Of a stretch of 32,940 nt of DNA, positions 23,888 to 30,432 are shown piece after piece. The notes below the pieces were generated by a model. The model saw nothing but the letters and a program-made list of their open reading frames with translations, was not told the origin of the DNA and searched no databases. Within the stretch, counting starts at the first letter, position 1; every line of letters begins with the position of its first letter. Made by a program: the position numbers and the translations under genes. The DNA comes from Candidatus Parvarchaeota archaeon. Its GTDB lineage: Archaea; Nanobdellota; Nanobdellia; Parvarchaeales; Parvarchaeaceae. Location of the stretch: assembly GCA_023378865.1 (NCBI GenBank), contig JAMCSP010000034.1:1-32940 (forward strand), given 5' to 3'.

Positions 23888-24664
23888 TTATTTTGTTAAG
23901 CTTTTCTTTCTAAGTATAAGAGGGCCGTTGTCTATCCAGTATTTTACACCATTAGCTGAAATTAAATAATTTTCATTTTTATTTAGATATTCCACAACAT
24001 TTGAGATAGGATCCAGTAAAATTCTTTCGCCTTTTCTGTTTCGCAGCTCTACCCAGCAGTGTTCCGCCTTTTCTCCTTCTCTTTCAACCCAGCCCATAGT
24101 ATAGAAGGCCTTTAAACCAGTTCTTGTTTTTTCTCTATTAAGCAAAACACTTAATGTAACAGCAAATTCATGGCAGAGAAACGGCCCATGAATCAATGAA
24201 CCATCTAAGGATATTGCTTCACCCTTACGCTGATTGTTACCTTCCAGATACAGTAAATCAGAATTTGTCATTATCCCCTTGTCTTTACTATAACTGTCAG
24301 TATATTCCATCATTCTATAATATAGCTGAATGTACAGTGAATTTGCTATTGCTAAGGCCCTTTCTAATCCGTTTTTATCTCCGGCTGCAGACCTTGCAGA
24401 ACTGTAAATTTCGTATAGACTAGAGGATTTACTCCAGGTTTTGTTTATGAATATGCCATAAATTTCTGACAAGAACTGATTTGTAGAATTAGTGTCATAG
24501 ATTCTAGGGGATATCTCAGCGGTTAATCCGGCATTTAACACTATATCTCCATTTTTAATCTTGTTTGGATACTTTAACACGATTCCGTAGTCTTTTAATT
24601 CATTTAATTTAACTGCTTGATTGTATTTACTTTCTTTTAGAATGGCGAATAGATTTAAAGCCAT
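23888..24664 (-). CDS. Transglutaminase-like superfamily protein
   Basis: A 258-residue protein with the papain-like transglutaminase-core pattern. The nucleophile Cys164 is in 'GPFLCHEFAVTLSVLLN', the catalytic His202 is in 'KAEHCWVELRNRKGE' and Asp218 is in 'RILLDPISN'. The N-terminal 150 residues are helical and not recognised. There is no signal peptide or membrane segment, so it should be cytosolic. Bacterial and archaeal members are usually peptidases or amidases rather than cross-linkers; the substrate here is unknown. It lies 32 bp upstream of the fused ABC permease on the same strand and may share its transcript. A TATA box sits 26 nt upstream of the ATG. Confidence 0.75.
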   Translation of the reverse strand: MALNLFAILKESKYNQAVKLNELKDYGIVLKYPNKIKNGDIVLNAGLTAEISPRIYDTNSTNQFLSEIYGIFINKTWSKSSSLYEIYSSARSAAGDKNGLERALAIANSLYIQLYYRMMEYTDSYSKDKGIMTNSDLLYLEGNNQRKGEAISLDGSLIHGPFLCHEFAVTLSVLLNREKTRTGLKAFYTMGWVEREGEKAEHCWVELRNRKGERILLDPISNVVEYLNKNENYLISANGVKYWIDNGPLILRKKSLTK

Positions 24665-24685
24665 TTATTTTATAGAAATCAAACA

Positions 24686-24695
24686 ATATATAAAT
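24686..24695 (-). promoter_or_regulatory. TATA box upstream of transglutaminase-like gene
   Basis: ATTTATATAT on the minus strand is centred about 26 nt upstream of the ATG at 24664, in the 38-bp gap after the MFS gene. Confidence 0.5.
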
Positions 24696-24702
24696 TTTAT
24701 GA

Positions 24703-25968
24703 TCAAACTTTATTTCCGAAATCTCTTATTTTATGGCCGTCAATATACGCTCTGTTGAATACAAGAATAGAAGATAGTGTAAAGACTATGCTCAATATGA
24801 AAGTAAATATATAGCCAAGATAAAAGGACAAAAAGCCAGAGGAAACTGCCCCTAAAACGCCGGATAAACCTATTATTGCAGACCACAGACCTATATAATG
24901 TGCTTCCATCTTGCCGGCTATATTGACATAGATTATAACTGAAGCAGAAATATTCCAAAGTGCATATCCCAAGCCTGCTACGAAATATGAGAAAAGGTTT
25001 AGATAAAGGACGGCAGTCAACGACAAAATAGAGATTATTGCAATGAAATAGCCAGCCGACCGTACAACAGTTGAAAGCCTATAATATCTTCTTAGTGTAT
25101 TCTTTGCTTTTCCCCACATAAAAACCATATAAACAACGACTTGACCAAAGCCATTCAGCATGTTTATAAGAAATATATCCGAATAGGATATTTTATAGGA
25201 ATAAAGAAATGGAATATAAGACGTGTTAAAAAGATAAATTCCAAAATTTACAAGAGCAATTGCAGCAAATATGGTCATTATCCTTACTGTCTTTTTTCTC
25301 TTCCTTATTTCCGCAAGCTCAATTATAAGGTGATGACCTGCGAGTATCTGTGGAAACTTGCTTAATACATTCAGCATTGGAAACATTCTGTGCAAATGCC
25401 TCTCCTTCTCTTCCTTAATCCGTTGTTTTTCTTCCTTTACGAATAAAACAGTAAATACCAAAGATGCTATATTGAATGCGAACAGTATCAGCAGATACCT
25501 TGCAATTACATCACTGAAAAGCAGCACCCCCGGTATATATCCTATAAGATTGCCTATTATGCTCATCAGACCATAGATTCCGTAATAAGACCTTAATACG
25601 GTCTTTTTCCTCCTGTTCATTATCAGCATATTTATGGCTGGAGAGGAAGCAGTCAGAATAAAGGCATAGGCAGCGTATATTATTACTGCAAGCAGTATGC
25701 TGTGCAATAGATACAAAAGTACTATTAAAGGGATAACCCCAATAACAGAAAGCATTATAAACAACTTTATCTTTCTAAGACGCTGTGTAAGCTCTCCCCA
25801 GAAAAGAGAAGCGGGTATAACCGCAAGCGAATAAGCAGTAGTAGCAAGACTTACATCAACTACATTTCCATGCAATTCTAATATATATAGTGGGATTATA
25901 ACGCTGAAACCCGATGAAATAGCCGCAATCGGAAATATAATTGAAAGCCAATACTTATCCTTCTCCAT
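24703..25968 (-). CDS. Major facilitator superfamily transporter
   Basis: A 421-residue membrane protein with about 12 helices. The first half opens with 'WLSIIFPIAAISSGFSVIIPLYILELHGNVVDVSLATTAYSLAVIPASLFWGELTQRLRKIKLFIMLS'. Here 'WGELTQRLRKIK' is the motif A loop between helices 2 and 3. The long central cytoplasmic loop is highly charged (KEEKQRIKEEKERHLHRMF). The substrate is unknown. It lies in the same direction as the transglutaminase-like gene but is separated from it by a TATA box. It is not closely similar to the MFS protein at 14882-16117. Confidence 0.87.
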   Translation of the reverse strand: MEKDKYWLSIIFPIAAISSGFSVIIPLYILELHGNVVDVSLATTAYSLAVIPASLFWGELTQRLRKIKLFIMLSVIGVIPLIVLLYLLHSILLAVIIYAAYAFILTASSPAINMLIMNRRKKTVLRSYYGIYGLMSIIGNLIGYIPGVLLFSDVIARYLLILFAFNIASLVFTVLFVKEEKQRIKEEKERHLHRMFPMLNVLSKFPQILAGHHLIIELAEIRKRKKTVRIMTIFAAIALVNFGIYLFNTSYIPFLYSYKISYSDIFLINMLNGFGQVVVYMVFMWGKAKNTLRRYYRLSTVVRSAGYFIAIISILSLTAVLYLNLFSYFVAGLGYALWNISASVIIYVNIAGKMEAHYIGLWSAIIGLSGVLGAVSSGFLSFYLGYIFTFILSIVFTLSSILVFNRAYIDGHKIRDFGNKV

Positions 25969-26102
25969 ATGATATCCAGAATTATACAGGTTTAGTTATT
26001 AAATTTTAACTTTTAAGGCAATGAAAAGGGCTGCTGCGTTTTTATCCTTTTTAAGCTTATTGAAACATAAGTAATTAAAGCAACATTCGTTCTAATATAA
26101 TT

Positions 26103-26339
26103 ATGTCTGACTTTCAGAATGAAGAAACGGCAGAACGTTTGGAAATTACTGCGAAGAAAGAAAGAATAGATACAATAAAGAGAGTCATTACAGAGGTAAA
26201 AAGACATTTTATACCCTTTAATGACTTGGTAAAAACGCCTGCGTCATTAAAATATCCTGATTATAATCTTATGTGGAATAGAGATTCTGCATATTCTTCG
26301 TATTATATTACAGAATTTATAAAAAACGCCAGATTATAA
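26103..26339 (+). pseudogene. N-terminal fragment of GH15-like gene, frameshifted by tandem duplication
   Basis: A 78-codon ORF whose first about 56 residues (MSDFQNEETAERLEITAKKERI...SLKYPDYNL) are the true N-terminus of the GH15-like protein encoded next. It then reads 'MWNRDSAYSSYYITEFIKNA' and runs out of frame after two codons, because an exact 73-bp segment is repeated in tandem (73 is not a multiple of 3). Deleting one copy joins this ORF to the downstream frame and gives an uninterrupted 449-residue protein. The stop (TAA at 26337-26339) lies 4 nt before an ATG in the second copy, so reinitiation could yield the truncated enzyme. The break could be real or an assembly error. Confidence 0.8.
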
Positions 26340-26404
26340 TCTTATGTGGAATAGAGATTCTGCATATTCTTCGTATTATATTACAGAATTTATAAAAAAC
26401 GCCA
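26259..26404. repeat. Exact 73-bp tandem duplication (two copies)
   Basis: Bases 26259-26331 and 26332-26404 are identical over all 73 positions, each beginning GATTATAATCTTATG and ending AAAAAACGCCA. The flanking bases differ on both sides, so the unit length is unambiguous. The duplication lies inside the GH15-like coding region and shifts its frame. Confidence 0.97.
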
Positions 26405-27525
26405 AAAAAAGCCATTTGTATGACTTATTAAATGAAGAGATTGGTGAATTAGATACTTTGAACGGAAAGCTTATAGCGACTTTGTGGGAAAATCTGGATT
26501 CTGAAATCAAAAAAATAAAAATGAATGGATATGAAATGGACATATCCAGGCTTGAATCTAAACTTGGTGATAACCATATACTGTCAAGATTTGACGTTGA
26601 TGAAAACGGCGTAAAACGGACCGACAGGGATAAAGAAGAGGGAAAAACAACAAGAAGCTGGACAATGCAATACGATTCAGCTCCTCTAATAATTATGGCC
26701 ACTGAAAAATACCTGCAGGAGCATGGAATAGACGAATTAAAAAACACGGATAAAAAAATTGTAAAGAATCTGGATTTTCTTGTAAACTACATGTACAACT
26801 TTCATAAGACACCGTGCGCAGATGCATGGGAGCAGTACTATTTCTATGACAGAGACAACACGCTGAATGGACAGAATTACGTTGGCAAAACCATTGATTC
26901 TTATACTGTGTCTTCTCTTTACAGGGGAATAAAAAGCGCAAAGGAGATAGCAAAAACACTGGACATTAAATTAACAGGCGTAAATGAATCAGAAATATCT
27001 GCTTTCCTGCTGGATAATTTCGCTGTAACAGATGAAAAGAGGGGCACTTTTCTTGCAAAATCTAAAATAGAATACGGTGAAACCATGCCGAGTATAGGAG
27101 CAGAAGAAATAGAGATATTCAGCACCTTTAAGCCGGATGGAGTGGAAAAATTGGAAGAAAACACGGTAAATACCATAGAAAATGAGCTTTTTCACGGAGA
27201 TTACCTGCCGATAAGATATAGATTTTTCGGAAAATACCGCGGCATAATAGACACGTACTTTGGCAGAGGTTCCTGGTTCCATCTAGGACTGCAGTATTCT
27301 ATGTACCTTATGAAAAAAGGCAAAAAAGAACAGGCGGAAAACATAATTAACTACATAGAAAGCAAGATAGAAAAAGATGGATCATTGCCTGAGCAGGAAG
27401 TTTATGATAGAAACAGAGTGAATGATGGAAATAAATTCTTTGAAAGAAATGGCAATTCGACCATAAAGTGTCTTCTTTGGGCAGAAACTGCCTATTTAGC
27501 TGCTGTTTCCAGCTTAATAAACTGA
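26344..27525 (+). CDS. GH15 (glucoamylase)-like glycoside hydrolase, main fragment
   Basis: 393 residues starting at an ATG inside the second duplication copy. The parent protein would be 449 aa with the fragment at 26103-26339. Family features: 'WNRDSAYSSYYITEF' (the aromatic-RD-x-x-Y block of GH15), 'CADAWEQYYFYD' (position of the general-acid Glu in 'WE'), and 'DGSLPEQEVYDRN...NSTIKCLLWAETAYLAA' (general-base Glu in 'LPEQ' followed by the leucine/tryptophan helix). An (alpha/alpha)6 barrel acting on alpha-glucans or trehalose-like glucosides is expected. No signal peptide is present, so it would act in the cytosol. The protein is shorter than typical bacterial/archaeal GH15 enzymes, which usually have an extra N-terminal beta domain. 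Activity of the truncated form is doubtful. Confidence 0.72.
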   Translation: MWNRDSAYSSYYITEFIKNAKKSHLYDLLNEEIGELDTLNGKLIATLWENLDSEIKKIKMNGYEMDISRLESKLGDNHILSRFDVDENGVKRTDRDKEEGKTTRSWTMQYDSAPLIIMATEKYLQEHGIDELKNTDKKIVKNLDFLVNYMYNFHKTPCADAWEQYYFYDRDNTLNGQNYVGKTIDSYTVSSLYRGIKSAKEIAKTLDIKLTGVNESEISAFLLDNFAVTDEKRGTFLAKSKIEYGETMPSIGAEEIEIFSTFKPDGVEKLEENTVNTIENELFHGDYLPIRYRFFGKYRGIIDTYFGRGSWFHLGLQYSMYLMKKGKKEQAENIINYIESKIEKDGSLPEQEVYDRNRVNDGNKFFERNGNSTIKCLLWAETAYLAAVSSLIN

Positions 27526-27554
27526 TTTAAACAACAAAAAACAACTTATAATAT

Positions 27555-27989
27555 ATGATAAAAAGTCAAAAAATAGTAGTAGGTTTTGACGGTTCTAATT
27601 ATTCAAAAAAAGCCGTTGAATACATTATCAATAACTTTGACAGAAATAGCACAATTTACCTTGTTTATGTAGAAGAAATGCTTGCGCCTTTATACCTTTC
27701 TAATCCCAGTCTTTTTATAGATGACAGCATAATTAAAAAAATCAGGGAAAAGACCAAAAAAGAACTTAAACATCAAGTGGATGTAATAAAAAAGAAGGGA
27801 TTCAAAGTGCAGTATGAATACATAGAGGGTTACCCTCCTAATCAGATAATAAATGAAGCAAAGAAGAAAAATGCAGACATAATAGTGGTAGGAAGCCGCG
27901 GAATGGGGAAATGGAAAGGATCAGTCCTCGGCTCTGTAAGCCAGGCATTAACTGTGATTAGCAAGATCCCTTTACTGATAATAAAGTAA
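27555..27989 (+). CDS. UspA-family universal stress protein (ATP-binding type)
   Basis: A 144-residue single-domain Usp. It shows 'KIVVGFDGSNYSKKAVEYII' at the N-terminus and 'ADIIVVGSRGMGKWKGSVLGSVSQALTVISKIPLLII' at the C-terminus. The latter matches G-2x-G-9x-G-S, the nucleotide-binding form of the family. It probably works as a dimeric ATP/AMP-binding stress or signalling protein in the cytosol. It begins 29 nt after the GH15-like stop, on the same strand, and may be cotranscribed. It converges on the GNAT gene with almost no gap. Confidence 0.92.
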   Translation: MIKSQKIVVGFDGSNYSKKAVEYIINNFDRNSTIYLVYVEEMLAPLYLSNPSLFIDDSIIKKIREKTKKELKHQVDVIKKKGFKVQYEYIEGYPPNQIINEAKKKNADIIVVGSRGMGKWKGSVLGSVSQALTVISKIPLLIIK

Positions 27990-27990
27990 T

Positions 27991-28347
27991 CTAAAGCAGA
28001 TATTCCCAGAGATAGTAATCCTGCTTTCCCAGGTATCTTCTTAGCTTTCCAATTTTTCTAAATCCCGCTTTTTTAAGAAACTTTTTGGACTCTTTGTTTA
28101 CACTTAGTGAAACGCACTGTATATTGTGTATCCCGTTTTTCTTGGCATAGTTAATAATGCTGAATATTAGCATTAGCCCTACACCCTGCCGTCTGTATTC
28201 TTTTCCAACTATTAGTTTGTCTATCCGGAGCAAACCCTCTGCATATAATTCAGATATGCATGCGCCAATTATTTTGCTATCCTTTAAACTAGCGGAAAAG
28301 ACAGGATATCCCGTAAGGGGTATATTCTCTAGGGTATAGCGCTTCAA
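27991..28347 (-). CDS. GNAT-family N-acetyltransferase, start codon uncertain
   Basis: The listed 118-residue form begins at a TTG codon. It contains 'SKIIGACISELYAEGLLRIDKLIVGKEYRRQGVGLMLIFSIINYAKK', including the acetyl-CoA loop 'RRQGVG', and 'VNKESKKFLKKAGFRKIGKLRRYL'. This is the GNAT core from strand 2 onward, so the usual strand 1 and helices 1-2 are missing. The frame stays open for about 49 codons upstream (to 28494) and reads 'ERIVFKVNLEKTENRRRSTINFIRNWIKKDRL', which looks like the missing part. That stretch contains no ATG, GTG or TTG. Either a rare start (ATT/ATA/CTG) is used, or the real start was lost or misread. The acetylated substrate is unknown. Confidence 0.75.
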   Translation of the reverse strand: MKRYTLENIPLTGYPVFSASLKDSKIIGACISELYAEGLLRIDKLIVGKEYRRQGVGLMLIFSIINYAKKNGIHNIQCVSLSVNKESKKFLKKAGFRKIGKLRRYLGKQDYYLWEYLL

Positions 28348-28646
28348 ATCAAAGTTTTTGCTTTCCCCGTTTTCAAGTCTATCTTTTTTTATCCAATTTC
28401 TTATAAAATTTATCGTGCTCCTGCGCCTGTTCTCTGTTTTTTCCAGGTTTACTTTGAATACTATTCTTTCCTTAATTTTAAATTCCGTACAGTGTTAAAT
28501 AGCTACTTACATTGAAACTAGTTATTATTTTAATTATACTGATAAACTTGCAATTATTTATAGTTTTTATTCCTTGTTGTTATCCCAGGATTTAACTATT
28601 GCAAATAGATTCATATTATTTTATTATTTATTAGTAATAATAAAGC

Positions 28647-28656
28647 TTTTATATAA
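28647..28656 (+). promoter_or_regulatory. TATA box for membrane-protein/pseudokinase operon
   Basis: TTTTATATAA is centred about 25 nt upstream of the ATG at 28676. It lies inside the longer ORF listed from 28574, so it argues for the shorter start. Confidence 0.6.
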
Positions 28657-28675
28657 GCAACTTTCATATAAACAC

Positions 28676-29605
28676 ATGGATTTAGTACAAAATTCAGATA
28701 GCAGAATGGAAAAAGCACTGCAGGATAGCTATGTAAAGAAAGAGAACTCTCTTTATAACCATCTCTATAAGTTTTTAAGGGGTGCAGAAAAGGCAGGATT
28801 CAGCTATACTGACATAGATACTAAAGAAAACAGAAAAGAAATATCGCTTATTTTTGGAAATTACAAGGGCAATAATGAATACTATCGAATAAATCTTTCA
28901 AACATCGTATATGGGGATGAAACAGAACACAGCATCAAAAGAACAATAAAAAGTGACAGTAACATTGAAAAACTGATAGGATATAATGAAACCGATGGAA
29001 AATACGATAAAACACAGATACTTTCAAGAGAAAATGAAGTAAGCGCGACACCTAGACAGTATACTAAGCTTTTTATGAGAGAATATAACCTTAATAAAGA
29101 AACTAGTCTACCAAAGATAAGAAACTATGATTTAAGTAAAGTACTTCTTTATTCTTTTGCAGCTGCCTATGGCGCAACTGCAATATCTGCAGTCGATAAC
29201 ACCTCTTTGGTAAATAATGCCTATTATGGTTTACTGCATTTAGGTATGCTATTCGCGCCATTTATACCATTGCAATTCAGTAAGAAAATGAGATCATTAC
29301 CGCAGTTATTCAGTCTAGCGCTTGTTTCATGGGCGGCAAATAGCTTAGCTTATTACCCAATTGGAATGTTGATGGGCCACACTGCTGACAACCTGACAGG
29401 CATTATAAACTTTTACAAATTTCAAATAGGATTGAGAAACAGCAGCTATGTTGACAGATATGGGCCTATTAACTTGAAAATAAATTCTCAGGTAAAAGCC
29501 CTATCTTATGCCGGAAAGCTAGGGTTGGCAGGGGTTTTATCACAATTTGATAAGATTATTAACAAATTTAAAGGTGGAGAAAAGGAGGTAAAACATGGAA
29601 AGTAA
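28676..29605 (+). CDS. Hypothetical membrane protein, about 309 aa
   Basis: No family was recognised. I prefer the ATG at 28676 (MDLVQNSDSRMEK) to the track's 28574 start, because a strong TATA box lies 25 nt before it and the extra 34 residues read like translated AT-rich DNA. The N-terminal about 150 residues are soluble and charged (KALQDSYVKKENSLYNHLYKFLRGAEKAGF...). About three hydrophobic stretches follow: 'VLLYSFAAAYGATAISA', 'AYYGLLHLGMLFAPFIPL' and 'LFSLALVSWAANSLAYYPIGMLM'. A lysine-rich C-terminus ends the protein. It overlaps the pseudokinase gene downstream by 11 bp, so the two products are probably functionally linked. Confidence 0.65.
   Translation: MDLVQNSDSRMEKALQDSYVKKENSLYNHLYKFLRGAEKAGFSYTDIDTKENRKEISLIFGNYKGNNEYYRINLSNIVYGDETEHSIKRTIKSDSNIEKLIGYNETDGKYDKTQILSRENEVSATPRQYTKLFMREYNLNKETSLPKIRNYDLSKVLLYSFAAAYGATAISAVDNTSLVNNAYYGLLHLGMLFAPFIPLQFSKKMRSLPQLFSLALVSWAANSLAYYPIGMLMGHTADNLTGIINFYKFQIGLRNSSYVDRYGPINLKINSQVKALSYAGKLGLAGVLSQFDKIINKFKGGEKEVKHGK
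29581..29590 (+). promoter_or_regulatory. Strong Shine-Dalgarno for predicted pseudokinase gene
   Basis: AAAGGAGGTA lies 4 nt before the ATG at 29595, inside the 3' end of the membrane-protein gene. It fixes the start and ensures independent ribosome loading despite the 11-bp overlap. Confidence 0.65.
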
Positions 29606-30302
29606 CTCGCATAAGCTGGAGGAATTGATAAGGCAGAATAATGATAAAAGAAAGTACATAGACGTTGCTTCTTTGCCGGGAAAATCCAAGATGAACAAAA
29701 TAGGTTATCACTTTGTAGACGAAAAGGGGTATATAATAACAACTACAGCTTATCTATCATTATTCCATCCTGAAAGTGCCGATTTCGCACAATCTATGGT
29801 GGTTAAGAGAGATTTTGAATACGAATTCGAAAATCTTGAAAAAATAAACGGAATTATACCGGAAAATTCAGTAAAACCGATTGCCTTAGTATATGATAAT
29901 TCGGTATCAAAAAACTACATATGCGGGTATCTTACGGAAACAAACGGCAAAATAACCAATATCAAGGATTATATAAACTTAAAAGAAGATAGGAATATGA
30001 ATTTAAGTGCGAATGACATAATTGATATAGAAAACCAGCTTACAACCTTGGCAGACAAGCTTAAAACAGCTGATATGTATAACAAGTTACCTAAAGGTAC
30101 ATTCTCGATAAAGAACATATACATAACAGAAAAAAATAAGGTGATACTAATGAATATGAATTATTTAATAGATTTTTCAGATAAGAATCCTAAAGATCTG
30201 GACAGAGAACTTAAAAACACAATAAAATACCTTGACAAAGCAAAGGTTAAAAGACTACATTATATGCATGGTGGAAAAAACAACGCTACCCCTCATTATT
30301 AA
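29595..30302 (+). CDS. Predicted kinase-fold protein lacking catalytic residues (pseudokinase)
   Basis: A 235-residue soluble protein. The order of elements mirrors the kinase-like protein at 9896-10456: 'MVVKRDFEYEFENLEKI' (candidate VAIK lysine 71 and helix-C Glu), 'NSVKPIALVYDN...YICGYLTETNG' (matching 'NIVKPLALEEVDG..YVLEKIDG'), then 'IENQLTTLADKL...GTFSIKNIYITEKNKVILMNMNYLIDF'. The last block matches 'VKQQLEDTVETLHGNGYIHGDLLGGNNIMLTKEGKIKLIDS'. The HGD catalytic loop is replaced by a 'KGTFSIKN' stretch and the DFG-position Asp by Asn or Met. It should therefore be inactive as a phosphotransferase and could serve as a scaffold or ligand sensor. It is coupled to the membrane protein upstream. 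The fold assignment is by eye. Confidence 0.5.
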   Translation: MESNSHKLEELIRQNNDKRKYIDVASLPGKSKMNKIGYHFVDEKGYIITTTAYLSLFHPESADFAQSMVVKRDFEYEFENLEKINGIIPENSVKPIALVYDNSVSKNYICGYLTETNGKITNIKDYINLKEDRNMNLSANDIIDIENQLTTLADKLKTADMYNKLPKGTFSIKNIYITEKNKVILMNMNYLIDFSDKNPKDLDRELKNTIKYLDKAKVKRLHYMHGGKNNATPHY

Positions 30303-30432
30303 CTTTGTAAATTCTGCTTGTTTTAAGTGAAATCCTCTAAGATATTACGGAAGAGCTATATATTCTGAATCAGTGTTTTTAGGTAGCTAAATTCATATAA
30401 AAATTCTAGCTTTCCTTAATTAAATATAAAAT
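30303..30432. other. Convergent intergenic region
   Basis: 130 bp between two converging genes. It is AT-rich with short T runs near 30413-30428 that could act in termination. No ORF, RNA gene or clear hairpin was seen. Confidence 0.4.

Noticed and set aside
26376-27282. Several minus-strand ORFs opposite the GH15-like gene
   Set aside because: They are antisense to the conserved GH15 motifs and show no recognisable domains.
28574-28675. N-terminal extension of the membrane protein from the track start
   Set aside because: A TATA box lies inside it, 25 nt before the ATG at 28676, and the extra residues look like translated AT-rich promoter DNA.
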